This document shows, one piece after another, positions 34,375-44,313 of a stretch of DNA of 64,000 bases. The stretch is from Corynebacterium suranareeae (lineage in GTDB: Bacteria; Actinomycetota; Actinomycetes; Mycobacteriales; Mycobacteriaceae): NCBI RefSeq assembly GCF_002355155.1, contig NZ_AP017369.1, positions 2,604,001-2,668,000 of the forward strand. The letters run 5' to 3'. Positions within the stretch are counted from its first letter, which is position 1, and each line of letters begins with the position of its first letter. Below the pieces are notes generated by a model. It was not told the origin of the DNA. It searched no databases and saw only the letters and a program-made list of their open reading frames with translations. The translations under genes and the position numbers were made by a program.

Positions 34375-35352
34375 TTAACGCCTTGCCAGCTCTGCCACTT
34401 TTCGCACTGCTGCTTCAATGGCAAATTCTGGGTCACCGCTTTGTCCTTTCACTGCGGCATCCAGGTCAGCCATCAAAATCACGGCTTCACTAACGGAATC
34501 TCCAGACCAATTTCTAGCAACTTTCGCTGTTTTCTCCACGACAAAAGGAGGCATGCCCAATTCTTTAGCCAGTTCAAACCCGTTGATTCGACCCCTGGTG
34601 GAATAGAGCCTGGCTATTTGCCCTACCTTCATGCTCAGCGCTGCTGCCAGTGCGACAGGGCTTGTGCCTAATTGCAATGCCCGTCTCGTACTAGCCACAG
34701 CTTTTGATACCTGCCCTGCACAGGCAGAATCAGCGATATCAAAGCCTGAAACCTCAGCAACCCCAACGTAGTAGTCACGGACTTTTTCTACAGTCACATT
34801 GCCTTGCGTATCATCCACCAATTGGGATACTGCTGAAGCAAGTTCCCGAAGATCAGATCCCACACCTTCTAACAGAGCATGGACAACATCGGGAGTGACC
34901 GCAACCTTATGGTTTTTAAACTCCTGCTTCACCCATGCTGGACGGTCGCGATCTTTCAGCTTTTCTGCACCATGCACCACAGCGATCTTTTCTAGCTTTT
35001 TCACCATGGATTTAGACCGTCCACCACCAGAGTGCATCACGATCAAATAGGTGCCCGGCCCTGGGTTTACAGCTGCAGAAAGCGTTAGATCTACAGCATC
35101 TTGACCAGCTTGATCCATGTTGGTCAGGACCACCACCCGGTCTTCGGCAAACAACGAAGGGCTCAGTGCATCTAGCAATTCACCTTGCGTAATCTCACTA
35201 GCTTTCAAGGTGGAAACTTGCAAAGAATCTGGATTAGCCATAGATTCGCGGATATCCTGCACGATTTTTAAGCGTGCACGTTCAGCAAGGAACTCATCAT
35301 CGCCGAGAATAAGATGAACTGAAGGTTGAACTGAAATAGGTGCAGATGCCAC
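34375..35352 (-). CDS. holA: DNA polymerase III delta subunit (HolA)
   Basis: About 325 residues; the clamp-loader subunit that opens the sliding clamp. It shows the family ending in a helical C-domain (QIARLYSTRGRINGFELAKELGMPPFVVEKTAKVARNW). HLILGDDEFLAERA begins the first domain. The start is not clear: GTG 35352 (ASAPISV) and TTG 35370 are both possible and neither has a good site. The gene directly follows the comEC operon, as in mycobacteria. Confidence 0.85.
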   Translation of the reverse strand: MASAPISVQPSVHLILGDDEFLAERARLKIVQDIRESMANPDSLQVSTLKASEITQGELLDALSPSLFAEDRVVVLTNMDQAGQDAVDLTLSAAVNPGPGTYLIVMHSGGGRSKSMVKKLEKIAVVHGAEKLKDRDRPAWVKQEFKNHKVAVTPDVVHALLEGVGSDLRELASAVSQLVDDTQGNVTVEKVRDYYVGVAEVSGFDIADSACAGQVSKAVASTRRALQLGTSPVALAAALSMKVGQIARLYSTRGRINGFELAKELGMPPFVVEKTAKVARNWSGDSVSEAVILMADLDAAVKGQSGDPEFAIEAAVRKVAELARR

Positions 35353-35376
35353 GAGACCATCGTGCCACAAGTTGTC

Positions 35377-37041
35377 TTAAAACCTCCCGTCCGCTGCATG
35401 TTGCGTGCCGTCAATGTGGATACTTACCTCGCCATCTCGGTAGGGGTACAACACCGGAACACCTTCGGATGTCACAATAGGTCTCTGAGACATGCTTCCC
35501 TTAGGGTCTTTAACAATGATCAACTCTGTGCCTTTGTCCACGTCGGGGATTTCTGATTCCTCAGAAATAATGACAAAGCGCATATGTGTTGGATCCATCT
35601 GCTCAGGAAGTCTCCCGTGCCACATCCCAAAAAGGAAAAAGAGTGCGCAGCAAATTAAAAGGGTGCGGATAAAGCCTTTGTGGATAATGACCACCACCCA
35701 TAGTGCCGCCACACTTGCCCATGCAATGCCTAGCCATCCTGCATTGATCTCAACGGTGGAATTGGGCAGTTGCTGGCACCACGTTGCTACCTGGTGAATC
35801 CACCACGTAAACGGTTCAATTATTTTTAGAAGCACGTATTCCACCGGCCAGGGCAAAAGACTTGCCAACACCGCCACAAGGCCGAGCAAAGTAATCGGCG
35901 GTACGGCAATATCGACTAAAACATTGGCCAACACGGACACCAAGGAAACCTGCCTGGCCATCAACGCAATAATCGGAATGGTGACAAGATCCGCAGCAAT
36001 AGATACCGCCAACGCTCGGACCACAATATCGGGAACTCTCCACCTCGCTAACGGTGGACCAAGAGCCAGGTACAACAATGGGTTAAGCACCACGATGCCT
36101 GCTGTTGCAGCACACGACAGCAAAAAGCCATATTGCACGGCCAGATTTGAATCATAGAAAAGCAGAAAGATCACTGCCAAGCACAAACCATGCATTGGTT
36201 CCATTCGTGAAGAGTTAATGATGGCTAACAGCCCCACTATGCCGGTGACAGAGGCGCGTAAAACACTCGGTTCAAAACCAACCAGGGAAACAAAGATAAC
36301 CAACGCGGAAAGTGAAGCAGCCACTCTGGTCCTTGGACCTGCGGTAAGAAAGTATGACAGCACCACCACTGAAGAGACAACGATTGCCACATTGCTGCCA
36401 CTGACAGCAGAAAGATGTGACAGACCAGTGTCAATATATGTTTGGGATTCAATAGTTCCTTGAAGCCTGGTATCTCCCAACACCATGCCTGGAATTAAGC
36501 CGCGAGAGGACTCCCCCACGCTTGTTTCAACTGACTGTGCAAACCCATCGCGCACCTGATTCACCCATGCGCTATATCCAGTGGCAGGTGAGAGTAACTC
36601 AATATCAGTTGTAGAGATCGTGAGATCACCAATGCCTGCAAAACTATCAGGGCTTTCTCGCCCCGACACTGCAATCACCGATGCCTTTTCAATGCTGAGA
36701 TCACCTGAGTAAAACACAGGGATGAGCGCTGGAAAACCTTCTACTTTAAAGCTGATGAGTTGATCTCCGCTGTCTAAAATTTTGATGTTTTCAGCCGTCC
36801 CCACCCATGTATCAGGCCGAACAAACTCTTGGGCACTGTTCATCCTTAGCGCAGCTATAGCTACTCCCCCAAGACTTACAGCACCAATGACAAGTCCCTG
36901 ACCCCAGTGCTTAAAGGCCACTGCTACCATCACTGCGACAACAATGATTCCCAATGCCAACACGTGAAGCGCACTAATAATCAGCGCTGCTACCGCTATC
37001 CACATCACCGCGGCAACCGGGACTAATCGCAGCTCAGTCAT
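35377..37041 (-). CDS. comEC: ComEC/Rec2 DNA-uptake channel protein
   Basis: A 554-residue membrane protein with about ten hydrophobic segments. The ComEC segment GLIPGMVLGDTRLQGTIESQTYIDTGLSHLSAVSGSNVAIV is present, including the conserved TGLSHLLAVSG-type stretch. ComEC is the inner-membrane channel for single-stranded DNA in competent bacteria. The C-terminal metallo-beta-lactamase nuclease domain of larger ComEC proteins is absent, which is usual in actinobacteria. Its ATG overlaps the comEA stop (ATGA). Whether it functions here is unknown. Confidence 0.85.
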   Translation of the reverse strand: MTELRLVPVAAVMWIAVAALIISALHVLALGIIVVAVMVAVAFKHWGQGLVIGAVSLGGVAIAALRMNSAQEFVRPDTWVGTAENIKILDSGDQLISFKVEGFPALIPVFYSGDLSIEKASVIAVSGRESPDSFAGIGDLTISTTDIELLSPATGYSAWVNQVRDGFAQSVETSVGESSRGLIPGMVLGDTRLQGTIESQTYIDTGLSHLSAVSGSNVAIVVSSVVVLSYFLTAGPRTRVAASLSALVIFVSLVGFEPSVLRASVTGIVGLLAIINSSRMEPMHGLCLAVIFLLFYDSNLAVQYGFLLSCAATAGIVVLNPLLYLALGPPLARWRVPDIVVRALAVSIAADLVTIPIIALMARQVSLVSVLANVLVDIAVPPITLLGLVAVLASLLPWPVEYVLLKIIEPFTWWIHQVATWCQQLPNSTVEINAGWLGIAWASVAALWVVVIIHKGFIRTLLICCALFFLFGMWHGRLPEQMDPTHMRFVIISEESEIPDVDKGTELIIVKDPKGSMSQRPIVTSEGVPVLYPYRDGEVSIHIDGTQHAADGRF

Positions 37042-37688
37042 AGCGACACCAATGCAGCAATCTGTTCAAATTTCGAAGGCCCAATACCTTTAACCTGAAG
37101 CAAATCTTCCACGGAGCTAAAACCACCGTTGCTATCACGAAACTCCACGATCGCCTGTGCTGTCTTCTCCCCCACCCCTGGCAAAGTAATCAAATCAGCA
37201 ACCGTGGCGGAATTTAACGACACCAAACCAGCACTACTTGCTCCTGGTGCCACCTCAGGTGCTGGCGCCTCGCCGATTGCTAAAACATGGATCTGGGTGC
37301 CGTCGATAAGCAATTGTGCCAAGTTCAATGCCGTCAGATCAGCGTCTGGCAAGGCACCTGCAATACCCAACGCATCAGCAACCCGGGAGCCTTCAGCAAG
37401 TGTTACCAACCCCGGTTTCTCCACGTGCCCCACCACCGACACCACAATGTGCGAACTTGGGGCAGGCGTGTGATAGGTCTCCGCCAACGCAGCCATGGTG
37501 GGTGGATTCACCGGTTTCTCACGTGTAAAAAACCAACCAGCCAAACCCAGCATGACAACGATGCACACCACAAGAGCATGCTTGGTAGAAATTTGAAACC
37601 GCGGCGTTGGATAACCCACACGCAACAGGTCTTCCTCTCCCGTGGGCTGGGTCAGACCTTTAAGTCGCGCTGCTATATCCGGCTTCAT
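37038..37688 (-). CDS. comEA: ComEA-type DNA-binding membrane protein
   Basis: A 216-residue protein. One membrane segment (ALVVCIVVMLGLAGWFF) anchors it; an SLBB domain (VVSVVGHVEKPGLVTLAEGSRVADAL, about 100-155) follows, then the DNA-binding double HhH domain SLNSATVADLITLPGVGEKTAQAIVEFRD...LLQVKGIGPSKFEQIAALV. ComEA binds double-stranded DNA outside the membrane for transfer to ComEC. ATG 37688 (MKPDIAARLK) is the first that fits the family; an open extension of 53 codons overlaps the next gene's end. Confidence 0.87.
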   Translation of the reverse strand: MKPDIAARLKGLTQPTGEEDLLRVGYPTPRFQISTKHALVVCIVVMLGLAGWFFTREKPVNPPTMAALAETYHTPAPSSHIVVSVVGHVEKPGLVTLAEGSRVADALGIAGALPDADLTALNLAQLLIDGTQIHVLAIGEAPAPEVAPGASSAGLVSLNSATVADLITLPGVGEKTAQAIVEFRDSNGGFSSVEDLLQVKGIGPSKFEQIAALVSL

Positions 37689-37752
37689 GCAGCACAGGCT
37701 AGACCTCGCACACAGAATAAAGCGAGCGCAACCTACTTCGCGCTGTGGATAA

Positions 37753-38577
37753 CTATCTCGCGCCAGGTCTAGCTGTGGACAACTCAGGAGCCTGGTTGGC
37801 AAACACCGCAGAAACTGATACAGCGCCTGGCCCAGAGTGCACGGCAAGAGTGGGGTCGATGTCCACGCTTATAAAACTGGATCCCTCCGGCAGGGAGGCT
37901 TTCAGTAAATCTTCCAACTGCTTTGCTGCTTCCCTGGCCTCATTTTGACCAATGGCTACAAAAACAGGTTCACCGTCTGCTCTGATTTGAGCCAATTCCA
38001 CTAACTTGGCAAACGCTTTAGATTGGGTCCGTGTTTTAGCCGCAATCTCCATGCGTCCCTCTTTAAACCGCATGATGGGGCGGGTAGCCAGCGCAGTGGA
38101 TACCATCGCCGTTGCGGTGGAAATCCGGCCTGATTTCCAAATTTCATCAATGCGGTGGAGGTAAATCCAAGTTTCAGAGCGTTGCAGAGTATCCACGGCA
38201 ATGTCATAGCATTCCTGCAATGAAGCGCCGTCTTTAGCCAAGCGTGCAGCAGCCATGGCGGCCGCCCCCACCGCCATGCCCAGCGAACTGGTATCCACGA
38301 CACGCACAGCGTCATCAGCAAAAACTGCGGCAGCTGTTACCGCCGCAGACCAGGTAGAAGAAAGCTCTTTGGAAATGTGCAAAGCTAGCACGCCTTCATC
38401 ACCACCACGCTCAAGCTGGCGGGCGTAACTTGCAGCAAGTTCCAGTGAAGACAGTCCTGAGGTGCTGCGTTCTTCACCGTTATTCATCACATGCAAATTA
38501 ATGACGGTGATATCAAGGTCGTCGGCCACATGCGCAGGTAGGCATGCGGAGGAATCAACAATTACACGTACTGGCAT
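37753..38577 (-). CDS. DegV-family fatty-acid-binding protein
   Basis: A 274-residue cytoplasmic protein: VRVIVDSSACLP at the start, HISKELSSTWSAAVTAA near residue 95 and RVVDTSSLGMAVG match the two-domain DegV fold that holds a long-chain fatty acid. It may act like the FakB subunit of a fatty-acid kinase, but no FakA gene is adjacent. It lies in the conserved order comEA, degV, gpgP-like, rsfS, nadD seen in mycobacteria. Confidence 0.85.
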   Translation of the reverse strand: MPVRVIVDSSACLPAHVADDLDITVINLHVMNNGEERSTSGLSSLELAASYARQLERGGDEGVLALHISKELSSTWSAAVTAAAVFADDAVRVVDTSSLGMAVGAAAMAAARLAKDGASLQECYDIAVDTLQRSETWIYLHRIDEIWKSGRISTATAMVSTALATRPIMRFKEGRMEIAAKTRTQSKAFAKLVELAQIRADGEPVFVAIGQNEAREAAKQLEDLLKASLPEGSSFISVDIDPTLAVHSGPGAVSVSAVFANQAPELSTARPGAR

Positions 38578-38637
38578 CGCTTTTCTCCCTCCACATTCCT
38601 ATTGCTTTTATTGTGACTTATTGTGACCTATTGCGAC

Positions 38638-39348
38638 TTATTGCGTAACACCCATGTTCCAGCCGTCGAGATACCACTGGGCATTCTCCACATTGTTGCC
38701 ATCAAATCGAGGGCTGCTGGAAACTGACGCAGACAATTTCAGATCATCTTCAGGGTTTTCACTACCTGCATAATAGCGAGGACGCGCTGTCAATTGCGCC
38801 CAACAGGTATTCCCAAGACCAGAAAACATGGGGTATTGATCATAGGAAAGATCAAGCAGATTCGAGGTTAACGCATTGATCGTGCCACCATGAGCCACGA
38901 TCAACACAGTTCCTTGATCCCAATCATTAAGGGAGACCATCAGCTCATCAACCACTTGCCGTGCCCGGCGCGCGACATCCACACGTGACTCGCCGCCAGG
39001 TGGCGCCCACTGCGGGTCGTGGCGCCATTGCGCACGCGCACCAGGATAGGCCGCGTCCACCTCAGTGTGGGTTTTTGCTTGCCACTCACCCAAGTGCGTT
39101 TCCCGGAGACGCTTATCGACGCGCACCTCCGCACCAATCAGCGCCGCAACCGCGCTCGCGGTATTGAAAGCGCGGGAAAGATCGGAGCTGAACACATGGG
39201 TGATGTTGTGTTGGACTAGTACAGAAGCTGCACTGGCCGCCTGTTGAAAGCCCAGGTCAGACAGCTCTGTGTCCAATTGTCCCTGCATGCGGGACGTGGC
39301 GTTGTATTCAGTCTGCCCATGTCGGAGCAGAATCAGGCGACGAGTCAC
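38638..39348 (-). CDS. Histidine phosphatase, GpgP-like (Rv2419c type)
   Basis: A 236-residue protein of the phosphoglycerate mutase superfamily. The catalytic RHGQTEYN motif is at residues 9-16 and the second His is in VLIVAHGGTIN; FSSDLSRAFNTA and RLRETHLGEWQ are the other phosphate-site segments. Position between degV and rsfS equals Rv2419c of M. tuberculosis, a glucosyl-3-phosphoglycerate phosphatase. That assignment is by gene order; other small phosphatase substrates are possible. GpgS partners are not in this window. Confidence 0.8.
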   Translation of the reverse strand: MTRRLILLRHGQTEYNATSRMQGQLDTELSDLGFQQAASAASVLVQHNITHVFSSDLSRAFNTASAVAALIGAEVRVDKRLRETHLGEWQAKTHTEVDAAYPGARAQWRHDPQWAPPGGESRVDVARRARQVVDELMVSLNDWDQGTVLIVAHGGTINALTSNLLDLSYDQYPMFSGLGNTCWAQLTARPRYYAGSENPEDDLKLSASVSSSPRFDGNNVENAQWYLDGWNMGVTQ

Positions 39349-39359
39349 AGGACTACCTC

Positions 39360-39833
39360 TTAATCGTCCTCGTAGCCAGGCTCGTATTCAGCCGGCAAAG
39401 GTGGGAGTTCATCAATGCTATCGATGTTGCGAATATCCGCCTCATCAGACCAGGAGGACTCGCGTTTGAAGGTTTCAATGCCGTCAATTTCAATCAATGG
39501 GCAATCGCGGTACAAACGATCCAGACCGTAGAACTCACGCTCGGTCTGACGCTGGACGTGGATCACGATCAAACCGTAGTCAAGCAGAACCCAACGGTTT
39601 TCGCGGTTTCCTTCCCGTCGCTTTGGTTCAAAACCAGCCTTAGTCATCTCATCTTCGATTTCTTCGACGATGGCACCAACCTGGCGTTCATTGTCAGCGG
39701 ATGCTACAACGAAGCAATCGGTGATTGCCATCATGTCAGAAACATCGATGACTGCGATGTCATCAGCCTTCTTTTCATCCGCTGCTTTCGCCGCGATAGT
39801 CGCGATGCGGATCGACTCTTCAAGTGCAGACAC
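39360..39833 (-). CDS. rsfS: Ribosome silencing factor RsfS
   Basis: A 157-residue protein of the Iojap/RsfS family, which binds L14 and blocks subunit joining when nutrients are scarce. The core is DIAVIDVSDMMAITDCFVVASADNERQVGAIVEEIEDEM and RWVLLDYGLIVIHVQ. A 40-residue acidic C-terminal tail is common in actinobacteria. The start is GTG 39833 with AAGGA five bases upstream. It ends eleven bases from the phosphatase gene and is preceded by nadD on the same strand. Confidence 0.92.
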   Translation of the reverse strand: MSALEESIRIATIAAKAADEKKADDIAVIDVSDMMAITDCFVVASADNERQVGAIVEEIEDEMTKAGFEPKRREGNRENRWVLLDYGLIVIHVQRQTEREFYGLDRLYRDCPLIEIDGIETFKRESSWSDEADIRNIDSIDELPPLPAEYEPGYEDD

Positions 39834-39982
39834 AAAATTCCTTACAACAGCTCATGTGGTTTTCACCTAAAATTTTTAGGCCTCAACCGACACCGCGGAG
39901 AGATTCCGCAATATCAACGTCTCCCAGTTTTCCACGAAGCAGGGCAATTCACCTACTTTTGGGATGAAGTTGAAACTTTTGA

Positions 39983-40645
39983 CTAGCTTTCAACCTTGTT
40001 TTGGCGCCGTGGATCCATATCCAAATCAGATCCTTCAGGCCGATAAAGCTGGCGCTTGGCTATGTATTGCACCACCCCATCAGGGACAAGATACCAAACA
40101 GGGCGCTCGTTGCTTGCTCGCTCGCGGCAATCTGTCGAAGAAATAGCCATGGCCGGGATATCTACCAAAGAGACGCGGTCTTGATGCATTTCGGGAATGA
40201 TCTGTCCGTCTAGCTCATATCCTGGTCTGGTTACTCCAACAAAGTGAGCAAGTTCAAAGGTTTTTTCCCAGTCCCGCCAGGTAACGATCTGTGCCAAAGC
40301 ATCAGCACCGGTAATAAAGTACAGCGAAGCATCCGGGTACTGCTTGCTTAAGTCTTGGAGAGTATCAACGGTGTAGGTATCGCCACCACGATCGATATCT
40401 ACCCGAGAGACAGTGAATCGAGGATTTGAGGCGGTAGCAATCACCGTCATTAGATAACGATCCTCAGCAGGACTTACCTTTTTGTTGGCTTTTTGCCATG
40501 GCTGTCCAGTGGGTACATACACCACGAGATCAAGATCAAAGCGGTCTGCTACTTCAGAACCTGCAACAAGGTGACCATTATGAATAGGGTCAAATGTGCC
40601 ACCCATGATGCCGATTCGAGCCCGGCGCTTCACCTTTGTAGTCAT
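39983..40645 (-). CDS. nadD: Nicotinate-nucleotide adenylyltransferase
   Basis: A 220-residue enzyme joining ATP and nicotinate mononucleotide to deamido-NAD. The family hallmarks are [20 protein letters not shown] and the C-terminal ISSTDCRER, the ISSTxxR motif. It is followed by rsfS after a 149-base gap, an unusually wide spacing for this pair, so rsfS may have its own promoter. Confidence 0.92.
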   Translation of the reverse strand: MTTKVKRRARIGIMGGTFDPIHNGHLVAGSEVADRFDLDLVVYVPTGQPWQKANKKVSPAEDRYLMTVIATASNPRFTVSRVDIDRGGDTYTVDTLQDLSKQYPDASLYFITGADALAQIVTWRDWEKTFELAHFVGVTRPGYELDGQIIPEMHQDRVSLVDIPAMAISSTDCRERASNERPVWYLVPDGVVQYIAKRQLYRPEGSDLDMDPRRQNKVES

Positions 40646-40684
40646 GAGTGGACAGTATAGTGTTTACACCTTGCAGAACTGGGC

Positions 40685-41704
40685 TTAGGCTTGCTCAATC
40701 CAGGAGGCGACTTCATCGAAAATCTCATCATCCCAAGGCTGGGTGGTGACAAAATACTGAAGATGCACCCGGCCCGCTCTGGAATTTCCACTGCTAATTG
40801 TCGCAGCAGCTACAGAAGAACCAGCTGCAGAAAACTGTTCAAAAGAACGATCACACACAATATCCCCGGGTAGGCAATAGCTAATTTTCTGTGAGGTTTC
40901 CTCAACTGGGTCAATCGAGCTTGCTAACCCACCTGTTGTTACCTCATGTCCAATCAAGGAAGGATCATCCGGTTGCTGTGCTGGGTTTGCGATATGCAGG
41001 GTGCCGACATATTGATCTCTGGTGATTAGTTCTTCTTCATAACCATTAACAACCATCACACCTTGGGAATACCCGCCCAACAAATACTTTGGTGTGCACC
41101 CTGTTTCAGCCTCAAAATGGTCGATTGCGCTCATCAGGTTGTCACGTCCACTTGAAACCGAAGTTCCTAGTGCAATAGCGCTGCTTCCTTCAGATGACAG
41201 TGGAAAAGAGGCTGGATATTCCGCATTGTTCAGGCCCATGACATAGACGTCCTTCATCAAGGACTCTCCTGTATTTTCCATGTGGTGTTTTTCCAAACGG
41301 CCAAAGAAGCTTCTGAAGTTTCGTTCTTCAAACCCGTTTGAGGTCCATGGTGCTTCCTCGCTGTAGCGTGCTGGGCGAATTTGTAAGTTCTGTTCGCTGC
41401 CCCGCGCCACAACAGCTAGGACAGATGGGCATTCTCCGAATTGTGGTGGATCAAAAACTTCCTCGTAAAGGTCCGGGGTTAGATCAGGGTGTATCGAAAT
41501 GTGACTTTGGTCGAGGGGATCCAACAGACGTTTAATAAACGATTCGTGGGATTCGGGAAACAGCAGATTCCACAAATCACTAGACCCAGTTGATGAACCA
41601 CTAGAAAGCCCGCTGCTCTGCGCGAAAGCAAGTGGAGCATGTACAACCAGGGCTACGATAATGCCAATGCTTGCGATCAGCCCTCGGAATCTTTTAACGG
41701 ACAT
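40685..41704 (-). CDS. Secreted cutinase-family hydrolase
   Basis: A 339-residue exported protein. A signal peptide ends near LAFAQ (residue 29). The catalytic triad is readable: Ser in GGYSQG, Asp in PGDIVCD and His in RVHLQYF; the disulphide-forming Cys lie near CPSV and CTPK. Family members cleave lipid or polyester esters; in mycolic-acid bacteria they act on envelope lipids. The Ser/Gly-rich segment after the signal peptide is a linker. Its promoter region overlaps copy 2 of the dispersed repeat. Confidence 0.85.
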   Translation of the reverse strand: MSVKRFRGLIASIGIIVALVVHAPLAFAQSSGLSSGSSTGSSDLWNLLFPESHESFIKRLLDPLDQSHISIHPDLTPDLYEEVFDPPQFGECPSVLAVVARGSEQNLQIRPARYSEEAPWTSNGFEERNFRSFFGRLEKHHMENTGESLMKDVYVMGLNNAEYPASFPLSSEGSSAIALGTSVSSGRDNLMSAIDHFEAETGCTPKYLLGGYSQGVMVVNGYEEELITRDQYVGTLHIANPAQQPDDPSLIGHEVTTGGLASSIDPVEETSQKISYCLPGDIVCDRSFEQFSAAGSSVAAATISSGNSRAGRVHLQYFVTTQPWDDEIFDEVASWIEQA

Positions 41705-41809
41705 GAACGCTCCCCCTTTACCAGCAATCTTTAACTTATACGATCAAAGATTACATCGGATACCAGCCAAGCAAGTGCAATTGGGGTGGTGTCTTCGGAT
41801 GGGAAAGGG

Positions 41810-41975
41810 CTTATCGCTTGTCTAAGGCCTTGAGATTTTCAGATGAATGTTTACCAGGCCAAGAAAACCTTCTGGAGTGGTAGGACTTTTACAAGTTGGG
41901 GCCAAAATCTCGGCCCACCCAAACCAGGAGACCCAGAATCTTCAAAACCTTAAATACTGGGTCCCTGTGTTTGCT
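41810..41975. repeat. Dispersed repeat element, copy 2
   Basis: Resembles 3806-3988: TTATCGCTTGT at the start and CCAAACCAGGAGACCCAGAA at 41919-41938, which pairs imperfectly with CTGGGTCCCTGTGTTTG. The second, perfect hairpin of copy 1 is missing here. It lies between the proA stop and the cutinase gene start, so it could serve as the proA terminator. Confidence 0.65.
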
Positions 41976-41995
41976 CGTGCCACCTATGACCTTAC

Positions 41996-43294
41996 TTAAG
42001 GCCTAATTTGACCAGTACCTTGAAGAATCCACTTGGTGGAGGTTAGTTCAGGCAACGCCATTGGACCCCTGGCGTGTAGTTTCTGGGTGGAAATTCCGAT
42101 TTCTGCGCCCATTCCGTACTGTTCACCATCGGTGTAGGCCGTGGATGCGTTAATCATCACGGCTGCGGCATCGACGCGGTCGGCAAAGCGTTGTGCGGTT
42201 TCAATGTTTTGGGTGGCGATCGCTTCGGTGTGCTTGGTGCTGTACTTAGCGATGTGTGCAAGTGCTCCATCAACGCCATCGACAACAGCCACGGCAATGT
42301 CGAAGGAAAGATACTCGGAATCCCAGTCAGTTTCGGTTGCTTCTACAACATCGGTTGCTCCGAACGCTTCTAGTTCAGCAACACGTCCGTGAATGGTCAC
42401 GCCTGCGTCCTGGAGCGCACGGACTACGGCGAGCTTGTCGGAATCGCTGAGGGAGGCGTCGAGAAGCGCTGTTTCGGTGGCGTTGCAGACGCTGCAGCGG
42501 CGGGTCTTGCCGTTGATGAGCATGGCGATTGCCTGATCAAGTTTGGCTTCAGCATCAACGTAGAAGTGACAGTTTCCGGTGCCGGTTTCAATGGTGGGCA
42601 CAGTTGCGCCAGTAACCACTGCGTTGATAAGGCCTGCGCCTCCGCGAGGAATAACCACGTCGACTAAGCCACGCGCGGTGATGAGGTCTTGGACGGAGTC
42701 ACGTGTTGCGCAAGGAAGTAGTTGCACAGTTTCGCGGGGCAGCTCGAAGCGTTCGAGGACGTCCTGCAAGATTTCTACCAGTTTGGTGTTGGAATGCACG
42801 GCGGTGGAAGATCCACGCAGCAACGCTACATTGCCAGATTTAAGTGCCAGTCCGAAAGCATCAACGGTGACGTTGGGGCGGGCTTCATAAACCATGCCCA
42901 TCACGCCTAGTGGGACGCGCACCTGCTTCATTTGGATGCCGTTTTCCATAACGTGGCCACGCAGCACTTCACCGACAGGATCATTAAGTCCTGCGACTTG
43001 GCGTAAACCACCAGCAATGCCTTCAATGCGGGACTCATCTAAGGCAAGGCGATCAATTATGGATTCTTCCATGCCGTTACTGCGCCCTGCCTCGATGTCT
43101 AATGCGTTGGCGGCAATGATTTCCGCACTGCGTGCAACGAGCTCATCTGCTGCTGCACGCAAGATAGCGTTCTTCGGTCCAGTGCCCAAGACTGCGATAT
43201 CGGGAACGATGTTTTTCGCTGCTGTTGCTTTAGCTAGAACTTCATTGCGCTCGTTGTCACGTATCTGGGCATCAGTTAGGGTCGTTGAACTCAT
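41996..43294 (-). CDS. proA: Gamma-glutamyl phosphate reductase
   Basis: A 432-residue enzyme making glutamate 5-semialdehyde with NADPH, the second step of proline synthesis. The catalytic Cys region [13 protein letters not shown] is intact, and the aldehyde-dehydrogenase fold segment [46 protein letters not shown] is typical. The start is ATG 43294. It is separated from proB by unkdh, the arrangement known in C. glutamicum. Confidence 0.95.
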   Translation of the reverse strand: MSSTTLTDAQIRDNERNEVLAKATAAKNIVPDIAVLGTGPKNAILRAAADELVARSAEIIAANALDIEAGRSNGMEESIIDRLALDESRIEGIAGGLRQVAGLNDPVGEVLRGHVMENGIQMKQVRVPLGVMGMVYEARPNVTVDAFGLALKSGNVALLRGSSTAVHSNTKLVEILQDVLERFELPRETVQLLPCATRDSVQDLITARGLVDVVIPRGGAGLINAVVTGATVPTIETGTGNCHFYVDAEAKLDQAIAMLINGKTRRCSVCNATETALLDASLSDSDKLAVVRALQDAGVTIHGRVAELEAFGATDVVEATETDWDSEYLSFDIAVAVVDGVDGALAHIAKYSTKHTEAIATQNIETAQRFADRVDAAAVMINASTAYTDGEQYGMGAEIGISTQKLHARGPMALPELTSTKWILQGTGQIRP

Positions 43295-43341
43295 GGTTGC
43301 CCACTATACAGACCCTTGTGGCCGATCACACCATGAATTGT

Positions 43342-44256
43342 TTAGTAGCCGGCCACCACATCAACTTCGGTGGCCATCTCTTTACCAGCTTCAAACAGCT
43401 CAATATTGCGCAGAGTTAACTCGCCCGTCAACGCACGAATCCGCTCACCTGTGTTGGCAGTATGAGGTGTGATAACAACATTGTCCATCTCCCACAGTGG
43501 GTGTCCATCAGGGAGTGGTTCAGGATCAGTAACATCAAGCGCTGCCCCACCAATGGTGCCGTTATTTAATGCTTCGACAAGATCATCAGTATTGATCAGC
43601 GGTCCGCGGCCGACGTTGACTACTACCGCACTGGGCTTCATCTTGGCCAAGGTCTGCGCATTAACAATCTGATACGTACGATCAGTCAACGGCAAGATGA
43701 GCACAAACACATCGGCTTCGGCCCACACATGATCGGCATCATCCATGGCAAAGGTTTCATCTGCACCTTCGACCGGGCGACCTGAGTTATTTACCGCGAT
43801 GGTTTTCACATTAAACGGCTTAAGCATCTCAATTAACCGCACACCAATGCCACCGGCACCTAAAATGGCAACTGTTTTATTGTCATGCAGCCACAGCTTC
43901 TTATCTTCTACCTCAGCGCGCACGTCCCAGGTTTTAGACAACCGGGTCGCAGCATGCACATGAAGCTGCGCCAAAATTAAACCAATCGTGGATTCCGCAA
44001 CTGTATCGGCATAAAGTCCCGCCGCATTTGCCCACCGTGCTTTGTCATTAACCACACCGCGCTTAACCAGCGCATCAATGCCGGCCATGGAAGCCTGCAC
44101 AAACTTAATGTTGTCTGGAAGATCCGGGAACTCTGGGGCAGATCCGTTAAAGAAAATGAAGTCTGCATCTTTAATATCTTCAACACGCTCGTGTCCGCCG
44201 CCCTCGATGACAGCGGTCGTGGACTCCCACAAATGTGGATACATCACAAACTTCAT
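43342..44256 (-). CDS. unkdh: D-2-hydroxyacid dehydrogenase (Unkdh)
   Basis: A 304-residue NAD(P)-dependent dehydrogenase. The Rossmann motif is [15 protein letters not shown], and the catalytic Arg, Glu and His lie in [26 protein letters not shown] and VVITPHTAN. The reaction interconverts a 2-keto and a D-2-hydroxy acid; the substrate is not known. It lies between proB and proA, where C. glutamicum has the gene named unkdh. ATG 44256 has TAGGAG seven bases upstream. Confidence 0.88.
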   Translation of the reverse strand: MKFVMYPHLWESTTAVIEGGGHERVEDIKDADFIFFNGSAPEFPDLPDNIKFVQASMAGIDALVKRGVVNDKARWANAAGLYADTVAESTIGLILAQLHVHAATRLSKTWDVRAEVEDKKLWLHDNKTVAILGAGGIGVRLIEMLKPFNVKTIAVNNSGRPVEGADETFAMDDADHVWAEADVFVLILPLTDRTYQIVNAQTLAKMKPSAVVVNVGRGPLINTDDLVEALNNGTIGGAALDVTDPEPLPDGHPLWEMDNVVITPHTANTGERIRALTGELTLRNIELFEAGKEMATEVDVVAGY

Positions 44257-44313
44257 CTTCAAACTCCTAAAAAATTGCTTGTCGACGCCTCCCGCCACCG
44301 GCAGGGCCGCGCT

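Noticed and set aside
42894..43472. 192-codon frame antisense to proA
   Set aside because: It has no recognisable domain and overlaps a certain gene across its length.
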